Counted from the first letter of the stretch, positions 43,940 to 54,030 are shown. The stretch: 64,000 bases of DNA from Tunturibacter psychrotolerans (GCF_040359615.1 NZ_CP132942.1:2542001-2606000); one strand, 5' to 3'. The notes: generated by a model from the letters alone, not told the origin. Numbers and translations: made by a program.

Positions 43940-46594
43940 ATGGCCATGCAGGAGACAGAATCCACAGGGAGCAGCGGAGGGCGCGCGGCGTACCAGCGGA
44001 AGATGCTGGGGATTCGTGGTGCGTTCGAGGCGGGAGGCGCGTCGGGGGCAGTGACGATTGCGGCTCGGGCCGCGGCTCTCGATGAGTTGGTGCGTGGTCT
44101 GTGGGCGCAGGCGGTGGAGCGGGATTCGAGACTTGCGACAGGGATCGCGCTGGTCGCGATCGGTGGATACGGACGGCGGGAGTCGTTCCCTTATTCGGAT
44201 GTTGATCTGCTTTTTTTGCTGAACGAAAAGCTGCCGGAGAAGGACGTCAAAGACGCACTCCGGAGAGTGAACCAGGAGATGTGGGATTGTGGGATTCGTG
44301 TCTCGCCGGCGACGCGGAGATTGTCGGAGTGCGAGAAGTTCGATCCGGAGAATGCTGAGTTTGCGCTGTCCTTGATGGATCATCGCTGGGTGACGGGGGA
44401 CGCGGCGCTGTACGACGGGTTGTCGGAACAGTGTGTGCCTAAGCTGCTGCAGCGGGAGCACAAGGCAATGATGGTTCGACTATTGGAGCTGACGCGGTCG
44501 CGCTATGCGAAGTACGGAGATACGCTGTTTCACCTGGAGCCGAATATCAAGGATTGTCCGGGTGGGCTGCGGGATGTGCATGTTTTTGGATGGATGACGA
44601 AGCTGCGTGAGGTCGCGGCATCGGCGCAGAAGAAGGGCGCTTTAGGGGCCGACGGAACGCCTTTGGTGGATGTGGGTGAGTTTCGCAAGGCGGTGGATTT
44701 TCTTTGGCTGGTGCGGTGTTTCCTGCACTATCGGCATGAACGCGATGACAATACGCTGGACTGGCAGGCTCAGGATGCCGCAGCGCAGACGATGGTTGGA
44801 ATGACGGGGCGCAAACCGAAGAAGGCGGATGCGGCGTATTGGATGCGACTTTACTTTCGACATGCGCGAAGCGTGGAGCGGCGGGTGAGGCAGATGCTGG
44901 AGGAACTGCCGGCGTCTTCATCCTCCAGACTGCTTGGATCGAAGCGCGACCGGAAGGTGGAGGTTGTGCAGCACGGGTTTCGTTTGGAGCGCGGGCGGGT
45001 CGTGCTGGAGACTGCGGCCGAGTTTGGCCATGATCCGGCTGAGGATCCGGATGTAGTGTTGCAGGTATTTGCGGCGATGGCGCGAACGGGAGTGACGTTG
45101 GGAAGAGATGCGGAAGAGCGTCTCTCACAGGGGCTGCCGTTGCTGTCGGCACATCTGGAGGAAGGGCCTGCGCTCTGGCATCATCTGCAGGGAGTTTTGA
45201 AGGGTGGCTATGCTGGGGATGCGCTGCGGTCGATGCATGCGCTGGGCGTGCTCGAGCTGCTGATTCCAGAGTTTCATGGCATCGATGCGCTGGTGATTCG
45301 GGATGCTTATCACCGCTACACGGTCGATGAACATACGTTTGTGCTGATCGATACGCTGCATGGACTGGAGAGTGCGCAGTCGGGTGGGATGGCGGAGTGG
45401 GCGACGCGTTTTGGCGGCGTGCTGAGGGAGCTGCCGCATCCGGAGCTGCTGTATCTGGCGGCGTTGCTGCATGACACCGGCAAGGGACGGAGCACGGGCG
45501 ATCATACGCGGGAGAGCGCGCGGATGGCCGAGAGTGTTCTGGAGCGGCTGGAGTTGGATACCTATGAGAGCGGGCTGGTGGTGAATCTGATCGCGAATCA
45601 CCTGGAGATGTCTGCTGCGCTGCGGAGAGATATCTTTGACGAGGAGACGGTGAGCGCGTTCGCGGGGAAGATGCAGACGCCTGAGGCTCTGCGGATGCTG
45701 ACGTTGTTTACGTATGCGGATATCAATGCGGTTCATCCGGATGCGCTGACTCCGTGGAAGGCGGAAAATCTCTGGCGGCTCTATATCGCGACGGCGAATT
45801 ATCTGGACCGGAGCGTGGATGATGAGCGGTTGGGAGCCCAGGAGGAGCGCGAGCTGGTGCATCGGGTGGTGGCGCTGCTGCCAGGGCAGAAGGCCGCGGT
45901 TCTGGAGTATCTGGAGGGTTTTCCTGAACGCTATGTGTTGACCAGAACTCCTGAGCAGGTGCGAACGCACTTCAAGATGGCGATGGGATTTGCGAGCGAT
46001 CCGGTGCAGCTGGATTTTCGTTATGCGCCTGCGGTGAGCGAGTTGACGCTGGTGACGCGGGACAGGCCGCAGCTGTTTGCAACCATGGCGGGGGTGCTGG
46101 CGGCGTGGGGGATGAACATCGTTACCGCGGATGCATTCTCGAACCGGCAGGGCGTTGTGGTGGACACGTTCCGGTTCACGGACAGCTTTCGGACGCTGGA
46201 GATGAACGCTTCAGAACATGAGGCGTTTGTGAAGAGCGTGCATGATGTGATGACCGGGGCGGTGTCGGTGGAGAAGCTGCTGAGCGGAAGACGGAGAGGT
46301 AGGCGGAAGGCGCCACTCGTGGTGGTGGAGACGCGGGTGGAGTTCGACGACGAGGCTTCGTCGCACAGTACGCTGCTGGAGGTGGTGGCGCAGGACACGA
46401 CGGGGTTGCTGCGTGCTTTGAGCCTGACGCTGGCGGCGCAGGGCTGCAATATTGAGGTGGCTCTGGTGGATACGGAGGGTGAGACGGCGATCGACGTCTT
46501 TTACCTGACGCGAAATGGCGCAAAACTGGATAGAGGCGAGGAGAAGCAGTTGCTCGAAGCCATGTTGCGGGCGATAGAGGATAACGCGCGCTAG
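43940..46594 (+). CDS. glnD: Bifunctional uridylyltransferase/uridylyl-removing enzyme
   Basis: 884 residues, normal length. Order: nucleotidyltransferase ([20 protein letters not shown], residues ~75-95, with the catalytic Asp pair), GlnD helical region ([20 protein letters not shown]), HD phosphohydrolase ([20 protein letters not shown], ~507-526), and two C-terminal ACT domains ([20 protein letters not shown] and [20 protein letters not shown]) that sense glutamine. It uridylylates and de-uridylylates the PII protein encoded just upstream. Start at 43940 sits soon after repeat copy 3; the exact start is somewhat uncertain. Confidence 0.95.
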   Translation: MAMQETESTGSSGGRAAYQRKMLGIRGAFEAGGASGAVTIAARAAALDELVRGLWAQAVERDSRLATGIALVAIGGYGRRESFPYSDVDLLFLLNEKLPEKDVKDALRRVNQEMWDCGIRVSPATRRLSECEKFDPENAEFALSLMDHRWVTGDAALYDGLSEQCVPKLLQREHKAMMVRLLELTRSRYAKYGDTLFHLEPNIKDCPGGLRDVHVFGWMTKLREVAASAQKKGALGADGTPLVDVGEFRKAVDFLWLVRCFLHYRHERDDNTLDWQAQDAAAQTMVGMTGRKPKKADAAYWMRLYFRHARSVERRVRQMLEELPASSSSRLLGSKRDRKVEVVQHGFRLERGRVVLETAAEFGHDPAEDPDVVLQVFAAMARTGVTLGRDAEERLSQGLPLLSAHLEEGPALWHHLQGVLKGGYAGDALRSMHALGVLELLIPEFHGIDALVIRDAYHRYTVDEHTFVLIDTLHGLESAQSGGMAEWATRFGGVLRELPHPELLYLAALLHDTGKGRSTGDHTRESARMAESVLERLELDTYESGLVVNLIANHLEMSAALRRDIFDEETVSAFAGKMQTPEALRMLTLFTYADINAVHPDALTPWKAENLWRLYIATANYLDRSVDDERLGAQEERELVHRVVALLPGQKAAVLEYLEGFPERYVLTRTPEQVRTHFKMAMGFASDPVQLDFRYAPAVSELTLVTRDRPQLFATMAGVLAAWGMNIVTADAFSNRQGVVVDTFRFTDSFRTLEMNASEHEAFVKSVHDVMTGAVSVEKLLSGRRRGRRKAPLVVVETRVEFDDEASSHSTLLEVVAQDTTGLLRALSLTLAAQGCNIEVALVDTEGETAIDVFYLTRNGAKLDRGEEKQLLEAMLRAIEDNAR

Positions 46595-46641
46595 ATGAAA
46601 TAAGCTGCGCGGACTGCTGTGAGGAGTTTTATATTAACGGT

Positions 46642-47259
46642 ATGAGCACACCTAGCAGCGAAAACACGAGCAACGGCCGTCCGACAGGGACTCCGCAGAG
46701 GAACGATCGTTATATCTTTGGGACCCTCGACAGCTCCGCCAAAAACCATGAGAAGGTGACCGAGGTGAGCTGGGGGGAACAGCAGCCAGAGGGCATCGTG
46801 TTGGCTTCGATGGACGCTGCGATCAACTGGGTGCGAAAGAACTCTATCTGGCCGATGACCTTTGGTTTGGCATGCTGCGCGATCGAGATGATGTCGATGG
46901 GGGGGTCGCGGTACGACATTGCGAGGTTTGGGGCGGAGGTCTTTCGGCCGTCGCCTCGGCAGAGCGATCTGATGATTATTGCCGGGCGGGTTTCGCAGAA
47001 GATGGCGCCTGTGATCCGCCGGCTGTATGAGCAGATGCCGGAGCCGAAGTGGGTGATTTCGATGGGTGCCTGTGCGACCTCGGGCGGGGTTTTCAACAAC
47101 TATGCCCTGCTTCAGGGGGTCAACCAGGTCATTCCGGTCGATGTGTACGTTCCGGGGTGCCCGCCTCGCCCGGAGCAGTTGCTCTACGCGATCACTCTTT
47201 TGCAGGAAAAGATCCAGCAAGAGCGCGGCAGTATGCGAAAAACCCTGAATTTGAGTTAA
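46642..47259 (+). CDS. nuoB: NADH-quinone oxidoreductase subunit B, orphan
   Basis: 205 residues. All four ligands of cluster N2 are present: the tandem pair in [19 protein letters not shown], Cys in [13 protein letters not shown], and Cys in [14 protein letters not shown]. The N-terminal ~45 residues ([15 protein letters not shown]) are a low-complexity extension. NuoB sits next to the quinone site of complex I. No other nuo gene is nearby, so this copy is separate from a nuo operon; it could be the only NuoB or a second one. Confidence 0.9.
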   Translation: MSTPSSENTSNGRPTGTPQRNDRYIFGTLDSSAKNHEKVTEVSWGEQQPEGIVLASMDAAINWVRKNSIWPMTFGLACCAIEMMSMGGSRYDIARFGAEVFRPSPRQSDLMIIAGRVSQKMAPVIRRLYEQMPEPKWVISMGACATSGGVFNNYALLQGVNQVIPVDVYVPGCPPRPEQLLYAITLLQEKIQQERGSMRKTLNLS

Positions 47260-47483
47260 CGCACCAAGAAAAGTGCGGTTTACTGGATGGGTTCCTCTTG
47301 CCCGCCTTAAGGGCGTTTTGCTTTTCTCGCTGGTAACCTATTGAAAATAGTGTCACCAAAGAGTATTTTTTTTCCCGGATGCATTAGCAACTGAAGTAAG
47401 CTGTAAGGAATCGAACCAACAAAACGATCCCTGTAGATGACGTGAAGGCTCGTAGAACGTAAGACTTGAGTGGAGGAACTCGT

Positions 47484-49109
47484 ATGGTTTATCGCCCGTT
47501 TCGTAGTACACGCCGGTTTGTACTGGCTGCATGTGCAGTCGGCCTCGGAGCTGCCAGTCTCAGCGCGCAGACTTCCAGCACAGCCGCCCCGGTGGGGCCG
47601 AACCCTTCACGCGTCGATGTATTTCTTGGCTATTCGTACTTCGGCGCTCACGGCTCGGTAAAGCCGCAAGACATCAACTATTCGTCAATCGATATAGGTG
47701 CGATCGGCAGCGGCGCGTACTACTTTAACAAGTGGGTTGGCGGCGAGATCATGTTCGCGGCCCATCCTGACGGGAATAATGATGGCTTGTACGCGGCGTC
47801 CGCGGGACCAATCTTCCGTGCACCGCTGCAGAACTTCACGCTGTTTGCGCACGCCCATGCGGGCGGCGCTCGGTTGGGCGGACCCAACTCTGAAACGGGT
47901 GGGTATCACAACCCCTATCAGTGGGGACCAACCCTGACGGTCGGCGGCGGTATGGACTATGATCTGCCATTCTTCGACAATAAGTTTTCTCTGCGGTTGT
48001 TCCAGGCAGACTATCGCTACGTTCATGCGGATTACGGCCCACCAGTATTCCCTCCGACTGGTGGAGCGATCGGTGGACGAACGAACCTGGGCGGAGCTGA
48101 GTTGAGCACAGGCATTGTGGCTCACTTCGGTCATATCATTCCGCCTCCGCCGGTGACCTACTCCTGCGCAGTCTCTCCTGCCACGGTCTACCCCGGGGAT
48201 CCGATTACGGTCACAGGAACACCGTTGAACCTGAACCCGAAGAAGACGGCGACCTACTCCTGGACAGCTGATGGTGGCACGATCTCGGGAACATCGACGA
48301 CAGCCAACATCGACACGAAGTCGGCGAATCCCGGCACCTACACGGTAAAGGGCCACGTCACGGAAGGTGCGAAGCCTGGCGAGATGGCAGACTGCTCGGC
48401 CAGCTACACCGTGAAGCAGTTTGATCCTCCGACGGTAAGCTGCTCGGCGAACCCCTCCACGGTTGCTCCTGGAGATTCTTCGACCATCACCGCAACTGGT
48501 GTGAGCCCGCAGAATCGTCCTCTGACTTATAGCTACAGCGCGACGGCCGGCTCGGTCACTGGAAACACCTCGACCGCCACGTTGACCACGACAGGCGCAG
48601 CGCCAGGAACGATAACGGTGACTGCAAATGTGGTTGATGACAAGGGCCAGAGTGCTTCGTGCACGACGACGGTTACGGTGAATGCACCGCCGCCGCCGCC
48701 AGCACCGACAACCAGCCAACTCTGCTCGATCAACTTCGATCGCGATAAGAAGCGGCCGGCTCGCGTTGATAACGAAGCCAAGGCCTGCCTGGACGATATC
48801 GCTCTCAACCTGCAGCGCACCTCTGATGCGAAGCTGGCTGTGGTTGGCGATAAGGACAGCGCAGAGAAGAAGGGCGATCAGCTCGCTGCTGAGCGTGCCG
48901 TCAACGCCAAGGCATACCTGGTTACGGAGAAGGGCATTGATGCCAGCCGTATCTCGGTCTACACCGGTACTGACAACGGCAAGACTGTGACGACGACGTT
49001 GATCCCAGCCGGCGCAACCCTGAGTAACACTGGCCTCACCCCCGTGGATGAAAGTGCAGTAACCGCCAAGCCAAGGACGGCGCCAGCCACACACCACAAG
49101 AAGAAGTAG
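47484..49109 (+). CDS. OmpA-like outer membrane protein with Ig-like repeats
   Basis: 541 residues from the ATG at 47484 (GGAGG 7 bp upstream). Signal peptide FVLAACAVGLGAASLSAQ. Residues ~35-215 form an eight-strand beta-barrel (VDVFLGYSYFGAHG, FSLRLFQADYRYVHADYG, AELSTGIVAHFGHI). Two Ig/PKD-like repeats follow (YSCAVSPATVYPGDPITVTG; VSCSANPSTVAPGDSSTITA). The C-terminal ~120 residues resemble OmpA (SINFDRDKKRPARVDNEAKA, RTSDAKLAVVGDKDSAEKK, AYLVTEKGIDASRISVYTG) and may bind peptidoglycan. A strong terminator follows. Confidence 0.85.
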   Translation: MVYRPFRSTRRFVLAACAVGLGAASLSAQTSSTAAPVGPNPSRVDVFLGYSYFGAHGSVKPQDINYSSIDIGAIGSGAYYFNKWVGGEIMFAAHPDGNNDGLYAASAGPIFRAPLQNFTLFAHAHAGGARLGGPNSETGGYHNPYQWGPTLTVGGGMDYDLPFFDNKFSLRLFQADYRYVHADYGPPVFPPTGGAIGGRTNLGGAELSTGIVAHFGHIIPPPPVTYSCAVSPATVYPGDPITVTGTPLNLNPKKTATYSWTADGGTISGTSTTANIDTKSANPGTYTVKGHVTEGAKPGEMADCSASYTVKQFDPPTVSCSANPSTVAPGDSSTITATGVSPQNRPLTYSYSATAGSVTGNTSTATLTTTGAAPGTITVTANVVDDKGQSASCTTTVTVNAPPPPPAPTTSQLCSINFDRDKKRPARVDNEAKACLDDIALNLQRTSDAKLAVVGDKDSAEKKGDQLAAERAVNAKAYLVTEKGIDASRISVYTGTDNGKTVTTTLIPAGATLSNTGLTPVDESAVTAKPRTAPATHHKKK

Positions 49110-49134
49110 TAACGATTAGCCGTAGTCCTGCACA

Positions 49135-49173
49135 AGGGCTGACTGGGAACCTTCCCAGTCAGCCCTTTGTGTT
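49135..49173 (+). terminator. Rho-independent terminator
   Basis: AGGGCTGACTGGGA (49135-49148) and TCCCAGTCAGCCCT (49153-49166) form a perfect 14-bp stem with a 4-nt loop, followed by TTGTGTT. Ends the OmpA-like transcript. Confidence 0.9.
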
Positions 49174-49226
49174 ATGGACAACCTCGTGTGTAAGTTCGAT
49201 AATCCGTACAGAATAGGAACCCTCCC

Positions 49227-51254
49227 TTGAACAGATCTCTTCGTTTATCCGTCAGGCTCGTTACTCTTGTGGTTGTTCTCTTTTGTCTTCAGTTACATGC
49301 GGCAAGCTGGCTGCCGTACGGTCCGGACGGAGGGGACGCGCGGGCTTTCGCGGTCGATCCTCATGATCGCTCTCACTTGTATCTGGGCACGGCAACGGGC
49401 TGGATGTATGAGTCGCGGAATGGCGGCGCTGAATGGAAGAGGCTTGGGTGGATTGGTAAGCGGGATGATCTTGTGCTGGACTCGATTGTGGTCAGCGGCG
49501 CTGATTCGAAGCGCATTGTGGTGGGCGCCTGGGTGCTTGGAAGCCCCGATGGCGGCATTTTTCTTAGTAAGGACGGTGGGGTGAAGTGGGAGAGCGTGAG
49601 CGATATGCAGGGTCAGTCCATTCGCGCGCTAACCCCTTCTCCTTCCGATCCGAAGCTTCTGGTTGCCGGTACACTGAAGGGCGTTTACCAATCCAACGAC
49701 GGCGGAGAGCGCTGGAAGCTGATTAGTCCCGCAGGAAGCCAGGAGTTGCACGAGGTCGAATCGATCGCTATTGATCCGGTCGATCCGCAGATTATTTACG
49801 CAGGGACGTGGCATCTACCCTGGAAGACAGTCGATGGTGGGCAGCACTGGGCCAATATCAAACAGGGCGTGATCGATGACTCGGATGTGTTTTCGATCAT
49901 CGTGGACCCGAAAGATCCGAAGACCGTTTACGCCAGTGCGTGCTCAGGAATTTACAAGAGCCAGACCGCTGGGCAGGTCTTCCAGAAGATCCAGGGAATT
50001 CCTTCAACCGCGCGTAGAACCAGGGTGTTGATGCAGGACCCGACGAATCGGAACATCGTGTTTGCGGGAACCACTGAAGGTCTGTGGCGAACGGTAGATT
50101 CTGGAACCACATGGCAGCGAACCACAGGTCCGGAAGTGATTATCAATGATGTGTACGTCGACCCGACCAACTCGAACCGGGTGATGCTCGCAACTGACCG
50201 GGGCGGCGTATTGGCCAGCAATGACGGAGGAAATTCATTTGTTCAGTCGAACGCCGGATTTTCGGCGCGGCAGATCACCTCTTATCTTGCAGATGCTTCT
50301 AACCCCGCGACGATCTACGTGGGTGTGGTGAACGATAAGGCGCTGGGCGGAGTGTTTGCCAGCATGAACGGCGGCTTGAATTGGTCTCAGATGAGTTCTG
50401 GACTCAATGGACACGACGTGTTCAGTCTGGTTCAGGGGCCGGACAACAATTTGCTGGCTGGCACGCGTCACGGAATCTATCGGCTCCAAGGAGCTGTGTG
50501 GAGTCGCGTGGACAACGTAATCTTCAATCCGCCACCTGCGCCACCGGCCAAAGCTGGAAAGAAAACGGCGGGGCGGACCACTGCTACGACAGCTGCGCAC
50601 AAAGCACAAGAGGCCTCGACGCATAAGACTACTGCGCAACCGGCTCATGCCTTCGAAGCGGCGGTTAACGCATTTGCTCGAGGAGGAGACACGCTCTATG
50701 CCGCGACCTCCACGGGTCTCTTCGAGAGTGTTACATCGGGTCAAAGCTGGAAGGAAGTTCCGGGCTTTGAGCCGAAGAGCTGGAATTTTGTGGCTGCTAG
50801 AAACTCGACTGTTCTGGCATCGAGTTTGAACTCTGCGGTGGTTTCTTTAGACGGTGGTCAGCAGTGGACGGCCATCAAGCTTCCGGAGACGCTCGATCAG
50901 ATTTCAGCCATGACTGTAGACGATGCAGGTGGGCTGTGGGTTGGAGGGCGGCAGGGGATCTTTGTCTCCGACGACAAGGGAGCTACGTGGCAAACGGTCA
51001 AGGACCTGTTTCTTCGCGATGTGAACAGCATCTTTTATGATGTTGCCTCGCAGCGTGTCTTGATTGCCGCGGGAAGCAAGAATACGATCGCATTCGCGGT
51101 TCACCTGCCTGACCGGAAGATTCAGTACTGGAATACCGGTTGGAATCTCAGGATGGTTCGTTCGATTGGCGACCATCTAGTTGGAACGACCTGGTTTGAC
51201 GGTGTCGTGATCCAGCCGCGCATGGTTGATTCGAAAGAAATGGCGAGCCACTGA
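49227..51254 (+). CDS. Exported BNR/sortilin-like beta-propeller protein
   Basis: 675 residues from a TTG at 49227 (AGGAA 7 bp before). Signal peptide LRLSVRLVTLVVVLFCLQLH. It contains at least eight BNR/Asp-box style repeats: SHLYLGTATGWMYESRNGGAEW, then SKDGGVKWESVSD, QSNDGGERWKLIS, TVDGGQHWANI, TVDSGTTWQRTTG, SNDGGNSFVQSN, SMNGGLNWSQMSSG, SDDKGATWQTVKD. This is the VPS10/photosystem Ycf48-like propeller fold, used for binding or for glycan hydrolysis; no sialidase active-site pattern was seen. A Lys/Thr/Ala-rich linker (KAGKKTAGRTTATTAAHKA) splits two propeller parts. Function unknown. Confidence 0.8.
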   Translation: MNRSLRLSVRLVTLVVVLFCLQLHAASWLPYGPDGGDARAFAVDPHDRSHLYLGTATGWMYESRNGGAEWKRLGWIGKRDDLVLDSIVVSGADSKRIVVGAWVLGSPDGGIFLSKDGGVKWESVSDMQGQSIRALTPSPSDPKLLVAGTLKGVYQSNDGGERWKLISPAGSQELHEVESIAIDPVDPQIIYAGTWHLPWKTVDGGQHWANIKQGVIDDSDVFSIIVDPKDPKTVYASACSGIYKSQTAGQVFQKIQGIPSTARRTRVLMQDPTNRNIVFAGTTEGLWRTVDSGTTWQRTTGPEVIINDVYVDPTNSNRVMLATDRGGVLASNDGGNSFVQSNAGFSARQITSYLADASNPATIYVGVVNDKALGGVFASMNGGLNWSQMSSGLNGHDVFSLVQGPDNNLLAGTRHGIYRLQGAVWSRVDNVIFNPPPAPPAKAGKKTAGRTTATTAAHKAQEASTHKTTAQPAHAFEAAVNAFARGGDTLYAATSTGLFESVTSGQSWKEVPGFEPKSWNFVAARNSTVLASSLNSAVVSLDGGQQWTAIKLPETLDQISAMTVDDAGGLWVGGRQGIFVSDDKGATWQTVKDLFLRDVNSIFYDVASQRVLIAAGSKNTIAFAVHLPDRKIQYWNTGWNLRMVRSIGDHLVGTTWFDGVVIQPRMVDSKEMASH

Positions 51255-51292
51255 GATGTGCTGCGGCGGCTGATGAGGAATAGAATCGAAGA

Positions 51293-52444
51293 ATGAGTTC
51301 TTCCTTATCCGCCTTGCAGACGCGACACTCCTTTCAGACAGATGATGCTGCACTTTTGCCGATAGCGGCAAAGGTGCAGCAAGGAGAGCGTCTCAGCTTT
51401 GACGATGGGGTGGCGCTGTATCGAAGTGGCGATATTCTCGCGGTGGGCTGGCTCGCGAACTTCGTGCGGGAGCGGATGCATGGGGACATTGCTTACTTCA
51501 ATGTGAACCGGCATATCAATCCGACGAATGTTTGTATGGCCTCGTGCCGTCTGTGCGCCTTTGGGCGCAAGAAGGGTGAGGCGGGCACGTATACGATGGC
51601 GCTGGAGGAGGCCTGGGAGACTGCTGCTACGGGGCTCACGGAGGCGGTGACGGAGTTTCACATCGTCGGGGGACTGCATCCGGATCTTCCATTTGAGTAC
51701 TTCATGGATCTGGTCCGGGGGCTGAAGGTTCGGTTTCCGAAGGTGCATATCAAGGCGTTCACCATGGTCGAGGTGGCGTTTCTGGCTAAGCGCGGCAAGA
51801 TGACCATTCCCGAGACGCTGGAGCGGATGAAGGCCGCGGGCGTGGATTCGATGCCCGGCGGTGGCGCGGAAATTTTCGCGGATCGGGTACGTCACATCAT
51901 CTGCGACCACAAGATCGACGGTGGCGAATGGCTCGACACGGCTCGAATGGCGCACCAGATCGGGTTGCGATCGAATGCGACCATGTTGTATGGGCACGTG
52001 GAGAACGACGAAGACCGCGTGGACCATCTGTTGAAGCTGCGAGCGGTGCAGGACGAGACAGGGGGCTTTCAGACATTTATTCCGCTGTCGTTCCACCCGG
52101 ACAACACGGCCTTGGCTCATATCCCCAAGACTACGGGGATGCTGGATCTCCGTCAGATCGCTGTTGGCCGACTGATGCTGGATAATTTTGCCCATATAAA
52201 GAGCTATTGGCAGATGGTTTCGCCGAAGATGGCTCAGATCTCGCTGCGGTTTGGCGCGGACGATATCGACGGTACCGTGATTGAGGAGAAGATCTATCAT
52301 GACGCGGGAGCCACGACGCCGCAAGGGATGAGGCGGGCGGATCTTGTTCGGCTGATCACTGAAGCGGGGCGCACGCCGTTTGAGCGCGACACCATGTACC
52401 GAGCCGTGACCCGTAGCGAAGACAGCTTTACCGTTGCCGTGTGA
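51293..52444 (+). CDS. mqnE: Aminofutalosine synthase
   Basis: 383 residues. Radical SAM motif CMASCRLC (Cys81, 85, 88) in NPTNVCMASCRLCAFGRKKG, then EFHIVGGLHPDLPFEYFMDL, the MqnE pattern, and PGGGAEIFADRVRHIICDHK. It joins 3-[(1-carboxyvinyl)oxy]benzoate to SAM to give aminofutalosine in the futalosine route to menaquinone. MqnC is the close relative, but the VNRHINPTN and IVGGLHP regions favour MqnE. No other mqn genes are in the window. Starts 38 bp after the propeller gene. Confidence 0.93.
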   Translation: MSSSLSALQTRHSFQTDDAALLPIAAKVQQGERLSFDDGVALYRSGDILAVGWLANFVRERMHGDIAYFNVNRHINPTNVCMASCRLCAFGRKKGEAGTYTMALEEAWETAATGLTEAVTEFHIVGGLHPDLPFEYFMDLVRGLKVRFPKVHIKAFTMVEVAFLAKRGKMTIPETLERMKAAGVDSMPGGGAEIFADRVRHIICDHKIDGGEWLDTARMAHQIGLRSNATMLYGHVENDEDRVDHLLKLRAVQDETGGFQTFIPLSFHPDNTALAHIPKTTGMLDLRQIAVGRLMLDNFAHIKSYWQMVSPKMAQISLRFGADDIDGTVIEEKIYHDAGATTPQGMRRADLVRLITEAGRTPFERDTMYRAVTRSEDSFTVAV

Positions 52445-52468
52445 GATTTAGAAGGTAAGCAGAACTCC

Positions 52469-52500
52469 AGCCTGTTCCTGTGGGAAGAGGCTTTTTCTTT
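52469..52500 (+). terminator. Probable terminator of mqnE
   Basis: AGCCT (52469-52473) pairs with AGGCT (52488-52492), with TTCC/GGGA pairing inside, followed by TTTTTCTTT. Confidence 0.6.
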
Positions 52501-53022
52501 GCGAGATCGCTTCCCGCTTGTACTGGACTCTGCGTTGTGCGAGAGAGTCGAGTTGCGCAATGCTTATGAACCAAACTCGCGCTTGGTTTGTAACTTCTGG
52601 CACTTCAATTGCCCTCTGTTTTGTGACCGGGGCAGCCGACCGTTGCCCGACAAATCTTCTATCGCGAAAAAACAAGAGACCCTCGCGGAAGATTGCAGAC
52701 CCAAAGTGGAAAAGATTTTCATTTTGGGCCAATCTTTTGGCATCGACCGGGTAAGTTTTGTGGATTTCCGACCCCAGGACGTCAGAAAGCCCAGAAAACG
52801 AAGAATTCTCCCTGCCTTTCGTAATTGGTTCGCGACTTGCAATAACTCAAGGTGAGGTAAGCAAATCGCAATGAATTGCCGGCGTTCGCAGACCAAAACG
52901 GGAATGGATGCCGGCTCAACCAATCGATATTCCTTCGAATCAAGTGCCCGGAACTGGGTGGGGATTCGTGGGAACAGAGTGCGGGAAGGCTCTGACAACA
53001 ATTTCTCCGGGGAGATGGCTTC
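52501..53022. other. Long leader of the PEP-CTERM gene
   Basis: About 520 bp with no gene I can support. Short frames on both strands (for example 52564-53001 leftward) have no domain similarity or ribosome-binding site. It includes a sigma-54-like element at 52598 and an inverted GCCGGC pair (about 52889 and 52913), and may be a long untranslated leader. No known riboswitch pattern was recognised. Confidence 0.4.
52598..52612 (+). promoter_or_regulatory. Sigma-54 (-24/-12) promoter candidate
   Basis: TGGCACTTCAATTGC matches the consensus TGGCAC-N5-TTGC exactly. It faces the PEP-CTERM gene 410 bp downstream, with no gene in between. Confidence 0.5.
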
Positions 53023-53661
53023 TTGAAGATGAAATTTGTATCACTTGTTTCAATCGCCTGTCTTGGTGTTGCTTCATCCGTGGTGAAGGCGGACACACTC
53101 ACACTCAACAACGGAACGGGTAATCCGTTCGGCGGCAGCGCTGATATCTATCCGTACTCGTTTCAGCTCGAGACGTCCTCTGGCACATCGACAGTGAACC
53201 TGATGTGCCTCAACTACAACCGCGAGATTGTTCCGGGCGAGAGCTGGAGTGCCACAGAGGAGAACATCCCCACAGGCAACTCCGTGATGGATCAGGAGTA
53301 TCGCGCTGATGCGATTCTCTACTCCGAGATTCTGCACCCGCAAGCTGGAGTAAGCACAAGCGAAGTTCAGTATGCCGAATGGAGCATCTTCGATTCGGCT
53401 GACCTGATTGGAAATTCGCTGTTTGATTCGACGGCGCAGACTCTGGCCAGTGATGCGTTGAATGCGGCAAAAAACCAGCAGCTGATCAACTCCGGCTACT
53501 TCAGCCAGTTCACTCTGTACATTCCTTCGAACGACACCTCTTCAGGGCCGCAGGAGTTCATCGGAACAGCGACGACTCCAGAGCCTTCGAGCCTGATGTT
53601 GTTCGGCTCGGGATTGATCGGAATGGCGGGGCTACTTCGTCGGAGATTAGTTCGTTCATAA
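53023..53661 (+). CDS. PEP-CTERM sorting-domain protein
   Basis: 212 residues. The TTG at 53023 is favoured by GGGGAGA ~8 bp upstream; an ATG at 53029 is the alternative. Signal peptide KFVSLVSIACLGVASSVVKA, an extracytoplasmic body, and a C-terminal tripartite signal TPEPSSLMLFGSGLIGMAGL followed by Arg-rich RRRLVRS. Such proteins are processed and anchored by exosortase (EpsH/XrtA) and are tied to exopolysaccharide production. No exosortase gene is in the window. The body has no known domain. Confidence 0.88.
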   Translation: MKMKFVSLVSIACLGVASSVVKADTLTLNNGTGNPFGGSADIYPYSFQLETSSGTSTVNLMCLNYNREIVPGESWSATEENIPTGNSVMDQEYRADAILYSEILHPQAGVSTSEVQYAEWSIFDSADLIGNSLFDSTAQTLASDALNAAKNQQLINSGYFSQFTLYIPSNDTSSGPQEFIGTATTPEPSSLMLFGSGLIGMAGLLRRRLVRS

Positions 53662-53677
53662 GTTTGAACTGAAGTCT

Positions 53678-53694
53678 TTGGTCATGCAATTGCT
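53678..53694 (+). promoter_or_regulatory. Weak sigma-54-like element
   Basis: TTGGTCATGCAATTGCT keeps GG-N10-GC and TTGCT but lacks the CAC of the -24 box. It lies 105 bp upstream of the 29-residue peptide gene. Confidence 0.25.
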
Positions 53695-53799
53695 TTCATA
53701 CAGTCGTCAGCTTCATCGGTAGACGGTAAATTGTTCGATCGGTTGATGCGCAAGTTTATTAGATCAAATTTAGTTACATAACCCTGGGAAGGAGGCACT

Positions 53800-53889
53800 A
53801 TGTATCTCTTGTTCGGACCAGCTATGGCAGCAGTTGTCGTCATCGGTGTTATTCAGCTTCGCGATCACTTTGCAGCCCCAGTCAAATAA
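53800..53889 (+). CDS. 29-residue hydrophobic peptide
   Basis: ATG at 53800 preceded by GGAAGGAGG 4-5 bp upstream, one of the strongest ribosome-binding sites in the window; stop TAA at 53887. The peptide is one hydrophobic helix (GPAMAAVVVIGVIQL) with tail RDHFAAPVK. A hairpin terminator follows 30 bp later. Promoter-RBS-ORF-terminator in ~270 bp argues for a real small gene. It resembles no family I know; small membrane peptides of this build modulate larger complexes or act as toxins. Confidence 0.6.
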   Translation: MYLLFGPAMAAVVVIGVIQLRDHFAAPVK

Positions 53890-53918
53890 GGGTTGCTGAA
53901 GGTCGTCTCCTTTTCTCA

Positions 53919-53947
53919 GAGGTCAGGCTAAGCCTGGCCTCTTTTCC
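53919..53947 (+). terminator. Rho-independent terminator of the small peptide gene
   Basis: GAGGTCAGGC (53919-53928) and GCCTGGCCTC (53932-53941), one G-T pair, 3-nt loop, then TTTTCC. Confidence 0.8.
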
Positions 53948-54030
53948 TGCGGGTTGTAGGCGAATAAATGTGTTTTCAGTTCTGACGGATGCCGATGGAG
54001 TGGCCGCCTCTGCAGCGCTTGAGAGAATGG

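Noticed and set aside
47685..49097. 470-codon open frame antisense to the OmpA-like gene
   Set aside because: Low-information Arg/Ser/Gly composition and no ribosome-binding site; the plus-strand gene has a signal peptide and recognisable domains.
52564..53001. Leftward 145-codon frame upstream of the PEP-CTERM gene
   Set aside because: No domain, no ribosome-binding site, and it overlaps a probable leader region.
52860..53010. Cyclic-di-GMP riboswitch in the PEP-CTERM leader
   Set aside because: The conserved GEMM core sequences could not be matched.
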